From DASSKF01 sp035690725 (GTDB lineage Bacteria > Actinomycetota > Actinomycetes > Actinomycetales > Dermatophilaceae), in assembly GCA_035690725.1 (NCBI GenBank), contig DASSKF010000230.1, positions 1 to 9,738 on the forward strand: 9,738 bases of DNA, written 5' to 3'. A program made the translations under genes and the position numbers. Shown here in pieces: positions 1 to 6,396 of the stretch. Numbering within the stretch: position 1 is the stretch's first letter; every line of letters starts with the position of its first letter. Under the pieces are notes generated by a model, which was not told the origin of the DNA, made no database searches, and saw only the letters and a list, made by a program, of their open reading frames with translations.

Positions 1-1192
1 TCGGTCCACCGGGCATCCGCGCCCACAGCTGGTCGTCGCGCACCTCGAGGACAAGCTCCTCCCCCTCGGTCCACCAGCTCCCGAGGATCCCGTCCAGGTG
101 CGGCTGCGGGGACGAGGGACGCCAGGGCTCGGCGAGGTCCGGCTCGGCGTCCAGCACCGCGGCGGTGAGCTGTCCCGCGAGCAGCACCGGGTCAGCCCCG
201 GCGGTCGCGTTGGTGAACACGACGCTGCCCACCTTGTCCGCGCGGCGAACGCGCAGGCCGGTGAGGTAGCCGGGCATCGCCCCGCCGTGGCCGGCCATCA
301 CCCGCTCACCCACGCGCTGCAGGTCGTAGCCCAGACCGTAGGCCCGGGTCCAGCCGTCCAGGTCGGTCATGATGAGCGGCCGGCACATCTCCTCGAGGCT
401 GTCCGGGCGCAGCACCTCCTCGACCGGGTCGGCGACGAACGCCGCGTACCGGCCCAGGTCGGCCACGGTGCTCCACAGCCCGCCCAGGGGTGCCGTCGCG
501 GCGAGCTCGAAGCGGGGCTCCTCGACCGGGACGCCGGTGTGCGGGTGCACGTAGTAGCCGAGCGCCCGCTCCTGCTCGTCCGGGGCGAGGCCCGTGTGCC
601 GCATCTCCAGCGGCCGCAGGATCCGGTCCGCGACCACCTGCTCCCACGGCCGCCGCTCCACCTGCTCGACGACCTGGCCGAGCAGGGCGTACGCCAGGTT
701 GGAGTAGTGGAAGACGAAGTGGGCCGGCAGCACCTGCTCGGCCTCCTCCAGCTCGCGCAGCAGGCGCTCCTCGTCGGGTGCCGCGAGCGTCTCCCAGATC
801 CGCCCGACCGGCTCGCGCTGCATGCCGGAGGCGTGTGCGAGCATCTGCCGGATGGTGAGCGCACCGTGCCGGGTCCGGGGGAGGAAGGTGGACAACGGCG
901 CGTCGAGCGACAGCTTGCCCTCGTCGCGCAGCGCCATGACGATCACCGCCGTGAACGTCTTGGTCACGGACCCGATGAGGAACTGCGTGTCGTCCGTGGC
1001 CGGCACCGCCGGCCCGAGCCGCGCGGCGCCGATGTGTGCCGACCAGACCAGCCGGCCGTGGCGCACGACCCCGGCGCTCAGGCCCGGCACGTGCCAGTCG
1101 TGCTGCGCCTGCCGGGCGATCCGCTCCAGCCCGCGAACGGTGCTCTCCTGCAACGGCTCCACGGATCCACCGCCGTTGGTCGCGGTGCTCAC
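1..1192 (-). CDS. Serine hydrolase, class C beta-lactamase/DD-peptidase fold (3' end beyond window)
   Basis: The visible 397 codons carry the full active-site set of the beta-lactamase-related serine hydrolases. The nucleophile motif SVTK lies at residues 75-78, YSN at 163-165, and HGG at 302-304 in place of KTG. Family members act as esterases, D-aminopeptidases or penicillin-binding-like enzymes, so the substrate cannot be read from the sequence. There is no signal peptide or N-terminal membrane segment, which suggests a cytoplasmic enzyme. After about residue 365 a short C-terminal beta domain begins (LDGILGSWWTEGEEL), as in many actinobacterial homologues, and it is cut by the window edge. 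The GTG start at 1192 is chosen because it overlaps the upstream TGA as GTGA and because the protein from there begins like family members. The gene is last visible in a leftward cluster after the 71-residue hypothetical gene. Family is confident; reaction is unknown. Confidence 0.88.
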   Translation of the reverse strand, partial: MSTATNGGGSVEPLQESTVRGLERIARQAQHDWHVPGLSAGVVRHGRLVWSAHIGAARLGPAVPATDDTQFLIGSVTKTFTAVIVMALRDEGKLSLDAPLSTFLPRTRHGALTIRQMLAHASGMQREPVGRIWETLAAPDEERLLRELEEAEQVLPAHFVFHYSNLAYALLGQVVEQVERRPWEQVVADRILRPLEMRHTGLAPDEQERALGYYVHPHTGVPVEEPRFELAATAPLGGLWSTVADLGRYAAFVADPVEEVLRPDSLEEMCRPLIMTDLDGWTRAYGLGYDLQRVGERVMAGHGGAMPGYLTGLRVRRADKVGSVVFTNATAGADPVLLAGQLTAAVLDAEPDLAEPWRPSSPQPHLDGILGSWWTEGEELVLEVRDDQLWARMPGGP

Positions 1193-1404
1193 TGGGCCGC
1201 CCGCAGGCTCATCGGACCGTAGACGACGTCCTCCTCGTGCAGCAGCGTCACCGACTCGACGCCGGCGTCGAGCAGCTCGCGCCACGACTCCCCCAGCCAG
1301 CTCTCGGCGTCGCTCTGGGTGGGGAAACCGGCGATGTCCTTGCTCCCCGGCTTGATCGATGCGCCGTCGGCGTCCTGGTAGGTCCACGTCCACGTGTCCG
1401 TCAT
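1189..1404 (-). CDS. Conserved hypothetical small protein (71 aa)
   Basis: This encodes a 71-residue soluble, acidic protein with no signal peptide or membrane segment. The N-terminus is tryptophan-rich (TWTWTYQDADG), the middle has FPTQSDAESWLGESWRELL, and the end has a VTLLHEEDVVYGPMSL segment. I recall similar small proteins as conserved hypotheticals in actinomycetes, but know of no established function. Coding is supported by the ATG start, strong third-position G/C bias, and the four-base overlap of its TGA with the GTG of the downstream serine hydrolase gene, which suggests translational coupling. It lies 39 bp downstream of cobT. A GAGG and a TAGTGT hexamer sit just before the ATG, so it may be read from the upstream operon, from its own promoter, or both. 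Confidence 0.8.
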   Translation of the reverse strand: MTDTWTWTYQDADGASIKPGSKDIAGFPTQSDAESWLGESWRELLDAGVESVTLLHEEDVVYGPMSLRAAQ

Positions 1405-1416
1405 GGCCTCACACTA
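1405..1416 (-). promoter_or_regulatory. Candidate -10 element for a leaderless or short-leader transcript
   Basis: On the minus strand TAGTGT (1416-1411) fits the actinobacterial -10 pattern TANNNT and is followed by six bases (GAGGCC) and the ATG of the 71-residue gene. That geometry would begin the transcript at or next to the start codon. No convincing -35 is seen, and the GAGG could instead serve as a Shine-Dalgarno in a longer transcript coming from cobT. Confidence 0.35.
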
Positions 1417-1443
1417 ACCAGCGCGCCGCGGACGGCAGTCGGC

Positions 1444-2541
1444 TCATCCCTTCTCGGTGACGCCCGCGCTGTCGAACGTGGCGACCTCCCGGAGGACGCG
1501 CGCCGCCGACTGCACCAGCGGGACGGCGAGCGCCGCCCCCGACCCCTCCCCCAGCCGCAGGCCGAGGTCCACCAGCGGCTCGAGCCCCAGGTGGCGCAGC
1601 GCGGCGGACGCCCCCGGCTCGGCCGACCGGTGCCCTGCGACCCAGTAGTCGCGGGCATCCGGGCACAGCGCGTGGGCGACCAGTGCCGCCGAGCCGGCGA
1701 TCACCCCGTCCAGCACAACGGGGGTATGCCGTGCCGCAGCTCCCAGCAGCAGCCCCACCAACCCCGCGTGCTCCAGCCCGCCGACCGCGGCGAGCGTGCC
1801 CAGCGGGTCCGCGCCAGCGGCGTCCGAGTGGTCGAGAGGCCCGATCCCGTTCACCTGCAACGCCTCTCGCACCACCGCCACCTTCGTCCGGAGGACCGCG
1901 TCGTCCACACCGGTACCGCGCCCGGTCACGTCTCGCGGGTCCATCCCGGTGAAGGCGCTCACGAGGGCCGCGGACGCGGTGGTGTTGGCGATGCCCATGT
2001 CGCCGGTGACGAGCAGCCGGTGGGCGGCGTCGACCATGCGGTCGGCCACCTCGATGCCGACCTCGACCGCCTGCCGGGCCTGCCCGGGAGTCATCGCCGG
2101 TCCCCGCGTCATGTCGGCCGTGCCGTGGGCGACCTTGCGGGACAACAGACCCGGCGCCGTCGCAGTGACGACCCCCAGGTCCGCCGCGACGCCGACGTCG
2201 ACAACGAGGACGTCCGCCCCGAGCTGCCGCCCGAGGGCGTTCACGACCGCCCCACCGGCGAGGAAGTTGCCGACCATCTGCGCGGTCACCTCCTGGGGCC
2301 AGGGCGTGACCCCACGGGCATGCACCCCGTGGTCGCCGGCGAAGACCACGACGGCGACCGGCTCGGGCAGCGGCGGTGGGCACACGGCATACATCCCGCA
2401 GAGGCGGGCAGCCAGGTCCTCCAGCCGTCCCAGTGAGCCGGGCGGCTTGGTGAGCCGGGACTGCCGCTCGTCCGCGGCGCGCCGGGCAGCCTCGTCGGCA
2501 GGTCCGATGCGGGCGAGGGTCCGGTCGAGCAACGACGGCAC
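1444..2541 (-). CDS. cobT: Nicotinate-nucleotide--dimethylbenzimidazole phosphoribosyltransferase CobT
   Basis: CobT transfers phosphoribose from nicotinate mononucleotide to dimethylbenzimidazole, giving alpha-ribazole phosphate. This activates the lower ligand during assembly of the cobalamin nucleotide loop, in the cytosol. At 365 residues it is near the usual family length. Visible motifs are LTKPPGSLGRLE (30-41), FAGDHGV (68-74), GDMGIANTTASAA (180-192), GRGTGVDD (207-214), GHRSAEPG (303-310) and LGEGSGAALA (330-339). The glutamate of the last motif (E332) corresponds to the catalytic base of the Salmonella enzyme (E317). The GTG start is supported by a Shine-Dalgarno AAGGGAG four bases upstream. 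The gene lies 27 bp after the ABC permease gene and 39 bp before a small hypothetical gene; cobU and cobS are not beside it. GDMGI has Asp where many homologues have Glu. Confidence 0.96.
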   Translation of the reverse strand: MPSLLDRTLARIGPADEAARRAADERQSRLTKPPGSLGRLEDLAARLCGMYAVCPPPLPEPVAVVVFAGDHGVHARGVTPWPQEVTAQMVGNFLAGGAVVNALGRQLGADVLVVDVGVAADLGVVTATAPGLLSRKVAHGTADMTRGPAMTPGQARQAVEVGIEVADRMVDAAHRLLVTGDMGIANTTASAALVSAFTGMDPRDVTGRGTGVDDAVLRTKVAVVREALQVNGIGPLDHSDAAGADPLGTLAAVGGLEHAGLVGLLLGAAARHTPVVLDGVIAGSAALVAHALCPDARDYWVAGHRSAEPGASAALRHLGLEPLVDLGLRLGEGSGAALAVPLVQSAARVLREVATFDSAGVTEKG

Positions 2542-2544
2542 GGG

Positions 2545-2552
2545 TCTCCCTT
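2545..2552 (-). promoter_or_regulatory. Ribosome binding site of cobT
   Basis: On the minus strand AAGGGAGA lies in the 27-bp gap between the ABC permease stop and the cobT GTG, three to four bases from the start. It fixes the GTG at 2541 as the start and shows that cobT has its own initiation rather than pure coupling. Confidence 0.6.
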
Positions 2553-2568
2553 CGGGTTCGTCCGGAGG

Positions 2569-3420
2569 TTACTTCACCTCGCGGTGGAGCAGCCGCCACA
2601 CACCGACGACGAGGGGCAGGACCACCCACAACCCGACGGACGTGGCCAGGTGCTCCCACGCCCGGGCGTCCATGGAGCCCTCGACCAGCGGCGCCGTCGT
2701 CACGTTGAGGTCCAGCCACTGCGCCGCGTCGTGCAGCCACGAGACCATCCCTCCGAGAATCGACCACACCATGGGGAGCGCGAAGTAGGTGACGATGGCG
2801 GCCGGGGTGTTCAGCAGGACCATCCCGAAGGCGACGCCCTGCGCCACACCCAGCACCTGCAGCAGGACGGCTCCCCCGACGACCGATCCGCTGAGGTGCC
2901 AGGCGCCGTCGCCGCCGACCAGCCACGTCGCGAGCACGTTCACCACGGCGGCACAGCCGAGTGCCAGCACCACGGCCAGCACCCCGACCAGGACGGCCGC
3001 GAGCAGCTTGGCCACCGCCACGCGCATCCGGCGCGGCTCGAGGGTGAACGTCACCAGTCCGGTCCGCTGGCTCCACTCGGAGGTGACGGCCAGGATGCCG
3101 AGCACCGGCAGGAGGACGCCTTGCGGGATGGCCGTGGCGCCGAAGAGGTTGCTGAAGGTCAGGTCCGAGGCGTCGGCCGCGAACAGCAGCACGGTGACGA
3201 CGAGCGCGGTGACCAGCCCGATGGCGATCAGCAGCCAGCGCCCGGAGCGCGTGTCCACCAGCTTGCGCGTCTCGACGCGCAGCAGCGCGGCGAACGGGAC
3301 ACCGGGACCGGCTGACGTGATCGGTGGGTGCGACGCCGGGTGACCGACAGCCGGGCCGGATCCCGGCCCGGCCCCGAGGGGCTCGGTGCCCTGCCGGTCG
3401 GTGGTGGTCCGCGTCGTCAT
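2569..3420 (-). CDS. ABC-2 type transporter, permease subunit
   Basis: A 283-residue integral membrane protein forming the export channel for the ATPase encoded immediately upstream. After a Gly/Pro-rich cytosolic N-terminus (about 1-45) comes FAALLRVETRKLVDTRSG, the coupling-type segment typical of small ABC-2 permeases. About six hydrophobic segments follow (roughly 62-81, 101-113, 136-168, 177-201, 204-225 and 258-275). The conserved SEWSQRTGLVTFTLEPRR stretch (114-131) precedes the third segment; it resembles the E-x-R-x-G-T-x-x-x-T-L-x-P-x-R loop of bacitracin/antibiotic-resistance-type permeases. The ATG at 3420 overlaps the ATPase stop as ATGA, which decides the start and implies coupled translation. 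An open frame continues upstream of it, but only as out-of-register sequence inside the ATPase gene. The substrate is unknown; peptide, antibiotic or lipid export is typical. Confidence 0.9.
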   Translation of the reverse strand: MTTRTTTDRQGTEPLGAGPGSGPAVGHPASHPPITSAGPGVPFAALLRVETRKLVDTRSGRWLLIAIGLVTALVVTVLLFAADASDLTFSNLFGATAIPQGVLLPVLGILAVTSEWSQRTGLVTFTLEPRRMRVAVAKLLAAVLVGVLAVVLALGCAAVVNVLATWLVGGDGAWHLSGSVVGGAVLLQVLGVAQGVAFGMVLLNTPAAIVTYFALPMVWSILGGMVSWLHDAAQWLDLNVTTAPLVEGSMDARAWEHLATSVGLWVVLPLVVGVWRLLHREVK

Positions 3421-4316
3421 GCCGCCACCTCCTCGCGGGCGTCCTCGGCGGTGAGCGCCAGGAAGATCCGTTCCAGACCCGCACCCTCTGCGGTGCGCAG
3501 CTCGGTGAGGACGAGCTGGTGCTCGGCCGCCAGACGCCCGACCGTCTCGGCCGTGGACTGGGCGACGAGGCGACCGCCCGCCGCCTGCTCGTGCGGGATC
3601 CCCGCCGCGTCGAGGACGGCCACGAGCCGCACCGGGTCGAGGGCGGCCACCAACGTCCCGGACCCGGCGAGCAGCGTGCTCTTGCGCCCCTGGGCGACGA
3701 TCCGACCACGCCCGATCACGACGAGCTCGTCGGCGACCACCTCGATCTCGTGCAGCAGGTGCGAGGACAGCAGCACGGTGCCGCCCCGGTCCGCGTAGTC
3801 CCGGAGCAGGCCGCGCATCCAGTGGATGCCGGCCGGGTCCAGCCCGTTGGCGGGCTCGTCGAGGACGAGGACCTCCGGGTCCCCGAGCAGGGCGTGGGCG
3901 ATGCCCAGCCGCTGACGCATCCCGAGCGAGTAGTTCCGGACCCTGCGGTTCGCCTCCCGCTCGGACAGGCCCACCGCGTCGAGCATCTCGTCGACCCGCC
4001 GGCGTTCCACGCCCAGCAGGAGTGCCCCCAGGGTGAGCACCTCCCGACCGGTGCGACCGCCGTGCTGGGCCGACGCGTCGAGCAGCACACCGACGTGCCG
4101 GCCGGGGTGGGGAAGTGCGGCATACGGCCGGCCGAGGACGGTGGCGGTTCCCGAGGTCGGTGGCGTCAGTCCACACATCATCCGCATCGCCGTCGACTTG
4201 CCGGCTCCGTTCGGCCCCAGGAAGCCCGTCACCGAACCGGGTTCGGCCGTGAAGGTGATGTCGTCCACGGCCGTGAACGGCCCGTAGCGCTTGGTCAGTC
4301 GGTCCACTTCGATCAT
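3417..4316 (-). CDS. ABC transporter ATP-binding subunit (multidrug/antibiotic-export type)
   Basis: A 299-residue ATPase expected to power the ABC-2 permease encoded directly downstream. Walker A is GPNGAGKST (34-42), the signature is YSLGMRQRLG (129-138, LGMRQ instead of LSGGQ), Walker B is VLVLDEP (149-155), and the switch histidine H186 lies in LLSSHLL. The Q-loop region reads HVGVLLDASAQHGGRTGREVL, with no standard glutamine. The C-terminal extension ends in VLTELRTAEGAGLERIFLALT, a hallmark of the exporter subfamily related to BcrA. The ATG at 4316 is preferred because MIEVDRLTKRYG is the normal family N-terminus; a further in-frame ATG 81 bases upstream would add a basic, non-homologous leader. 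The gene diverges from a two-component system 131 bp away, suggesting that system controls it. The transported substrate is not identifiable. Confidence 0.94.
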   Translation of the reverse strand: MIEVDRLTKRYGPFTAVDDITFTAEPGSVTGFLGPNGAGKSTAMRMMCGLTPPTSGTATVLGRPYAALPHPGRHVGVLLDASAQHGGRTGREVLTLGALLLGVERRRVDEMLDAVGLSEREANRRVRNYSLGMRQRLGIAHALLGDPEVLVLDEPANGLDPAGIHWMRGLLRDYADRGGTVLLSSHLLHEIEVVADELVVIGRGRIVAQGRKSTLLAGSGTLVAALDPVRLVAVLDAAGIPHEQAAGGRLVAQSTAETVGRLAAEHQLVLTELRTAEGAGLERIFLALTAEDAREEVAA

Positions 4317-4435
4317 GGCCACCACCCTGCCGAGCCGGTGTCGCTGCCGGCATCCGTCCCGAGGATGGATCCGTGCGACCGAGGTCGGGGTCGGCACGAG
4401 ACCAAAGTCGGTCCCGCGGACCGGCTCCCCCCGCC

Positions 4436-4447
4436 TACCCTGCTCGG
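4436..4447 (+). promoter_or_regulatory. Candidate -10 element for a leaderless sensor-kinase transcript
   Basis: TACCCT (4436-4441) matches the TANNNT -10 pattern and lies six bases before the GTG of the histidine kinase gene. No Shine-Dalgarno is present, which fits a leaderless mRNA. No recognisable -35 hexamer lies at the expected distance. Confidence 0.4.
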
Positions 4448-5662
4448 GTGACCTCCACGGCCCCCCGCCTCACCGGCCCGACGCGCGCCGACGCCGTCGT
4501 GCCGCGGCGGTGGTGGCAGCGCGGCTGGTGGCAGGAGACGTGGCGCCTGCTGGTCGCCGCCCTCGTCGGCGTGGTCGTGTGGGCGTCCACGGCCGACACC
4601 GCTGCCCCGGGAAAGGACCTGTTCCTGGTCGTCGACCTGCTGGTCGGTCTGGGGGGCTGCGGCCTGTTGCTGCTGCGACGACGCGCACCGCTCCCGGTCA
4701 CCGTGGTGCTGACGCTGCTGACCGCGGTCTCGTCATTCGTCGTGGGACCGGCCGTCTTCGCGCTGATCTCGCTCGCGACGCGGCGGCGCTGGCCGGAGGT
4801 CCTGGCCATCTTCGCCCCCTGGGTGCTGGCGGGGTACGTCTACGGACTGATCCTTCCCGAGTCGAACGACGGGATTCCGTGGTGGGTCCTGGCCGCGTTC
4901 GGGATCTTGACGTACGGCGTCTGCGTCGCGATCGGCTTCTACATCGGGGCGCGGCGTGAGCTGATCGAGTCGCTGCGTGAACGCGCCCTGACCGCCGAGC
5001 GGGAGCAGTCGCTGCGCGTGGACCGGGCCCGGGTGAACGAGCGGTCGCGGATCGCTCGGGAGATGCACGACGTGCTGGCCCACCGGATCTCGCTGGTGGC
5101 GATGCACGCCGGCGCGCTGGCCCACCGCCGCGACCTCTCCCCGTCGGAGACGGCCGAGGCGGCGGCGGTCGTCCGGGACAACGCCCACCAGGCACTGGCC
5201 GACCTGCGCGACGTCCTCGGCGTGCTGCGGGACCCCGTTCCCCCGGAGGACCCACAACGGCCCCAGCCGACCCTGGACGACCTCGAGGAGCTGGTCCGGG
5301 AGACCGTCGCGGCCGGCACACCCGTCAACGTCGCGCACCGGGTGCCGACCGCGGTGCTGCTGCCGCAGGCGCTGTCCCGCAACGCCTACCGGATCGTCCA
5401 GGAGGCCCTGACCAACAGCCGGAAGCACGCGCCCGGGCAGGAGGTCACGCTCTCGGTGCGGGCGGTGCCGGGCCGCAGCGTGGCCGTCGACGTGCGCAAC
5501 CGGCTCGGCCCCGAGGACGCCCGTGGACCGGTGCTGCCCAGCTCCGGGATGGGCTTGACCGGTCTGGTGGAGCGAGCCCACGTGGCCGGCGGCCGGTTGT
5601 CCTACGGACCGAACGCCCGCGGCGAGTTCGTCGTCGACGCGTGGCTACCGTGGCCGTCGTGA
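4448..5662 (+). CDS. Two-component sensor histidine kinase, NarL/DesK class (HisKA_3)
   Basis: A 404-residue membrane sensor kinase. Hydrophobic stretches at about 33-48, 58-76, 83-110, 117-135 and 145-167 form a five- or six-pass sensor region with no large extracellular domain. An amphipathic linker follows (168-198), then the HisKA_3 dimerisation domain RSRIAREMHDVLAHRISLVA with the phospho-acceptor H207. The ATPase domain has an N-box NAYRIVQEALTNSRKHAPG (312-330) and a glycine box GMGLTGLVERA (367-377). The usual D-x-G-x-G box is degenerate (VDVRNRLGPEDARG, 347-360), as in some streptomycete kinases. The GTG at 4448 is chosen over the in-frame ATG at 4373, whose extra 25 residues are basic, low-complexity sequence. 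The stop overlaps the response regulator start as GTGA, so the pair is coupled. Likely target: the divergent ABC exporter. Confidence 0.92.
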   Translation: MTSTAPRLTGPTRADAVVPRRWWQRGWWQETWRLLVAALVGVVVWASTADTAAPGKDLFLVVDLLVGLGGCGLLLLRRRAPLPVTVVLTLLTAVSSFVVGPAVFALISLATRRRWPEVLAIFAPWVLAGYVYGLILPESNDGIPWWVLAAFGILTYGVCVAIGFYIGARRELIESLRERALTAEREQSLRVDRARVNERSRIAREMHDVLAHRISLVAMHAGALAHRRDLSPSETAEAAAVVRDNAHQALADLRDVLGVLRDPVPPEDPQRPQPTLDDLEELVRETVAAGTPVNVAHRVPTAVLLPQALSRNAYRIVQEALTNSRKHAPGQEVTLSVRAVPGRSVAVDVRNRLGPEDARGPVLPSSGMGLTGLVERAHVAGGRLSYGPNARGEFVVDAWLPWPS

Positions 5663-6363
5663 GCGACCACCCGGAGTGCACCACGGCGGCGCCCGGCACG
5701 ACGCCGGAGCGCGCGGTCCGCGTCGTCCTCGTCGATGACGACCCGCTCGTGCGGGCCGGTCTGCGGATGATCCTCGGTGGGAACCAGGGCGTCCAGCTCG
5801 TCGGGGAGGCCGGTGACGGGGTGACGGCCATGGACGTGATCGCCGAGCACCGACCCGACGTCGCGCTGATGGACATCCGCATGCCCCACCGCGACGGCGT
5901 GGAGGCGACCCGTCTGGTCGGTGAACGGCACCCGCGGACCCGGGTCATCGTCCTCACGACGTTCGACACGGACGCGTTCGTGCTCGCGGCCCTCCGGGCG
6001 GGGGCGAGCGGCTTCCTGCTCAAGGACACCGCGCCCGAGGAGATCGTGCGTGCTGTCCACACCGTCGCAGCCGGGGAGCCGATGCTCTCGCCCAGCGTGA
6101 CCGCACAGCTGATCGCCACCCTCACCGAGGACCCGTCCGACCAGCGGCAGGCCCGCGCGAGGCGCCGCCTGGAGCCGCTCACCGACCGCGAGCGCGAGGT
6201 GGCCGTGGCGATCGGCAACGGCCGCTCCAATGCGGAGATCTCCGCCGAGCTCTACCTGAGCGTGCCCACGGTGAAGGCGCACGTGTCGCGGCTGCTCGCG
6301 AAGCTCGACGCGGACAACCGCGTGCAGGTCGCGATCTGCGTCCACGACGCCGGACTGGTGTGA
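5659..6363 (+). CDS. Two-component response regulator, NarL/LuxR family
   Basis: A 234-residue DNA-binding regulator paired with the kinase just upstream. The receiver domain has the acidic pocket VDDDP, the phospho-acceptor D72 in LMDIRMP, the switch threonine in VIVLTTF, and the conserved lysine in FLLKD. An Arg/Gln-rich linker joins it to a C-terminal LuxR helix-turn-helix (LTDREREVAVAIGNGRSN, then LSVPTVKAHVSRLLAKL, about 173-215). The GTG at 5659 overlaps the kinase TGA by four bases and is the preferred start; GTGs at 5641 and 5650 are also in frame and would add six or three residues. Members usually act as phosphorylation-dependent activators or repressors of a nearby exporter, here plausibly the divergent ABC operon across the 131-bp intergenic region. 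No operator could be assigned from a single copy. Confidence 0.93.
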   Translation: MSDHPECTTAAPGTTPERAVRVVLVDDDPLVRAGLRMILGGNQGVQLVGEAGDGVTAMDVIAEHRPDVALMDIRMPHRDGVEATRLVGERHPRTRVIVLTTFDTDAFVLAALRAGASGFLLKDTAPEEIVRAVHTVAAGEPMLSPSVTAQLIATLTEDPSDQRQARARRRLEPLTDREREVAVAIGNGRSNAEISAELYLSVPTVKAHVSRLLAKLDADNRVQVAICVHDAGLV

Positions 6364-6364
6364 G

Positions 6365-6391
6365 GCCGGGGACGTTGCTCGACCGGCGAGC
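6365..6391. terminator. Possible small hairpin between convergent genes
   Basis: The 33 bp between the response regulator stop and the converging nucleotidyltransferase stop contain GCTCG-ACCGG-CGAGC (6377-6391), and overlapping this a GCCGG...CCGGC pair (6365-6369/6383-6387). The position suits a bidirectional terminator, but there is no U-tract on either strand and the stems are short. Confidence 0.3.
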
Positions 6392-6396
6392 CGCGG

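Noticed and set aside
98..1222. Long plus-strand open frame antisense to the serine hydrolase gene
   Set aside because: The minus-strand frame shows an ordered set of active-site motifs. The plus-strand translation is Arg/Gly/His-rich with no recognisable domain, the usual shadow of a high-GC gene.
1036..2436. 466-codon plus-strand open frame across cobT and its neighbour
   Set aside because: It crosses two well-supported minus-strand genes and gives basic low-complexity protein without domains.
1409..3709. 766-codon minus-strand open frame overlapping cobT and both ABC genes
   Set aside because: Same strand but wrong register; it spans three clear genes and has no family motifs.
4317..4397. 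Earlier in-frame ATG for the ABC ATPase
   Set aside because: It would add 27 basic residues before the standard MIEVDRLTKRYG start and has no better ribosome site.
5641..5658. Earlier GTG starts for the response regulator at 5641 and 5650
   Set aside because: The GTG at 5659 overlaps the kinase stop as GTGA, the commoner coupling geometry; the difference is at most six residues, so this is a preference, not proof.
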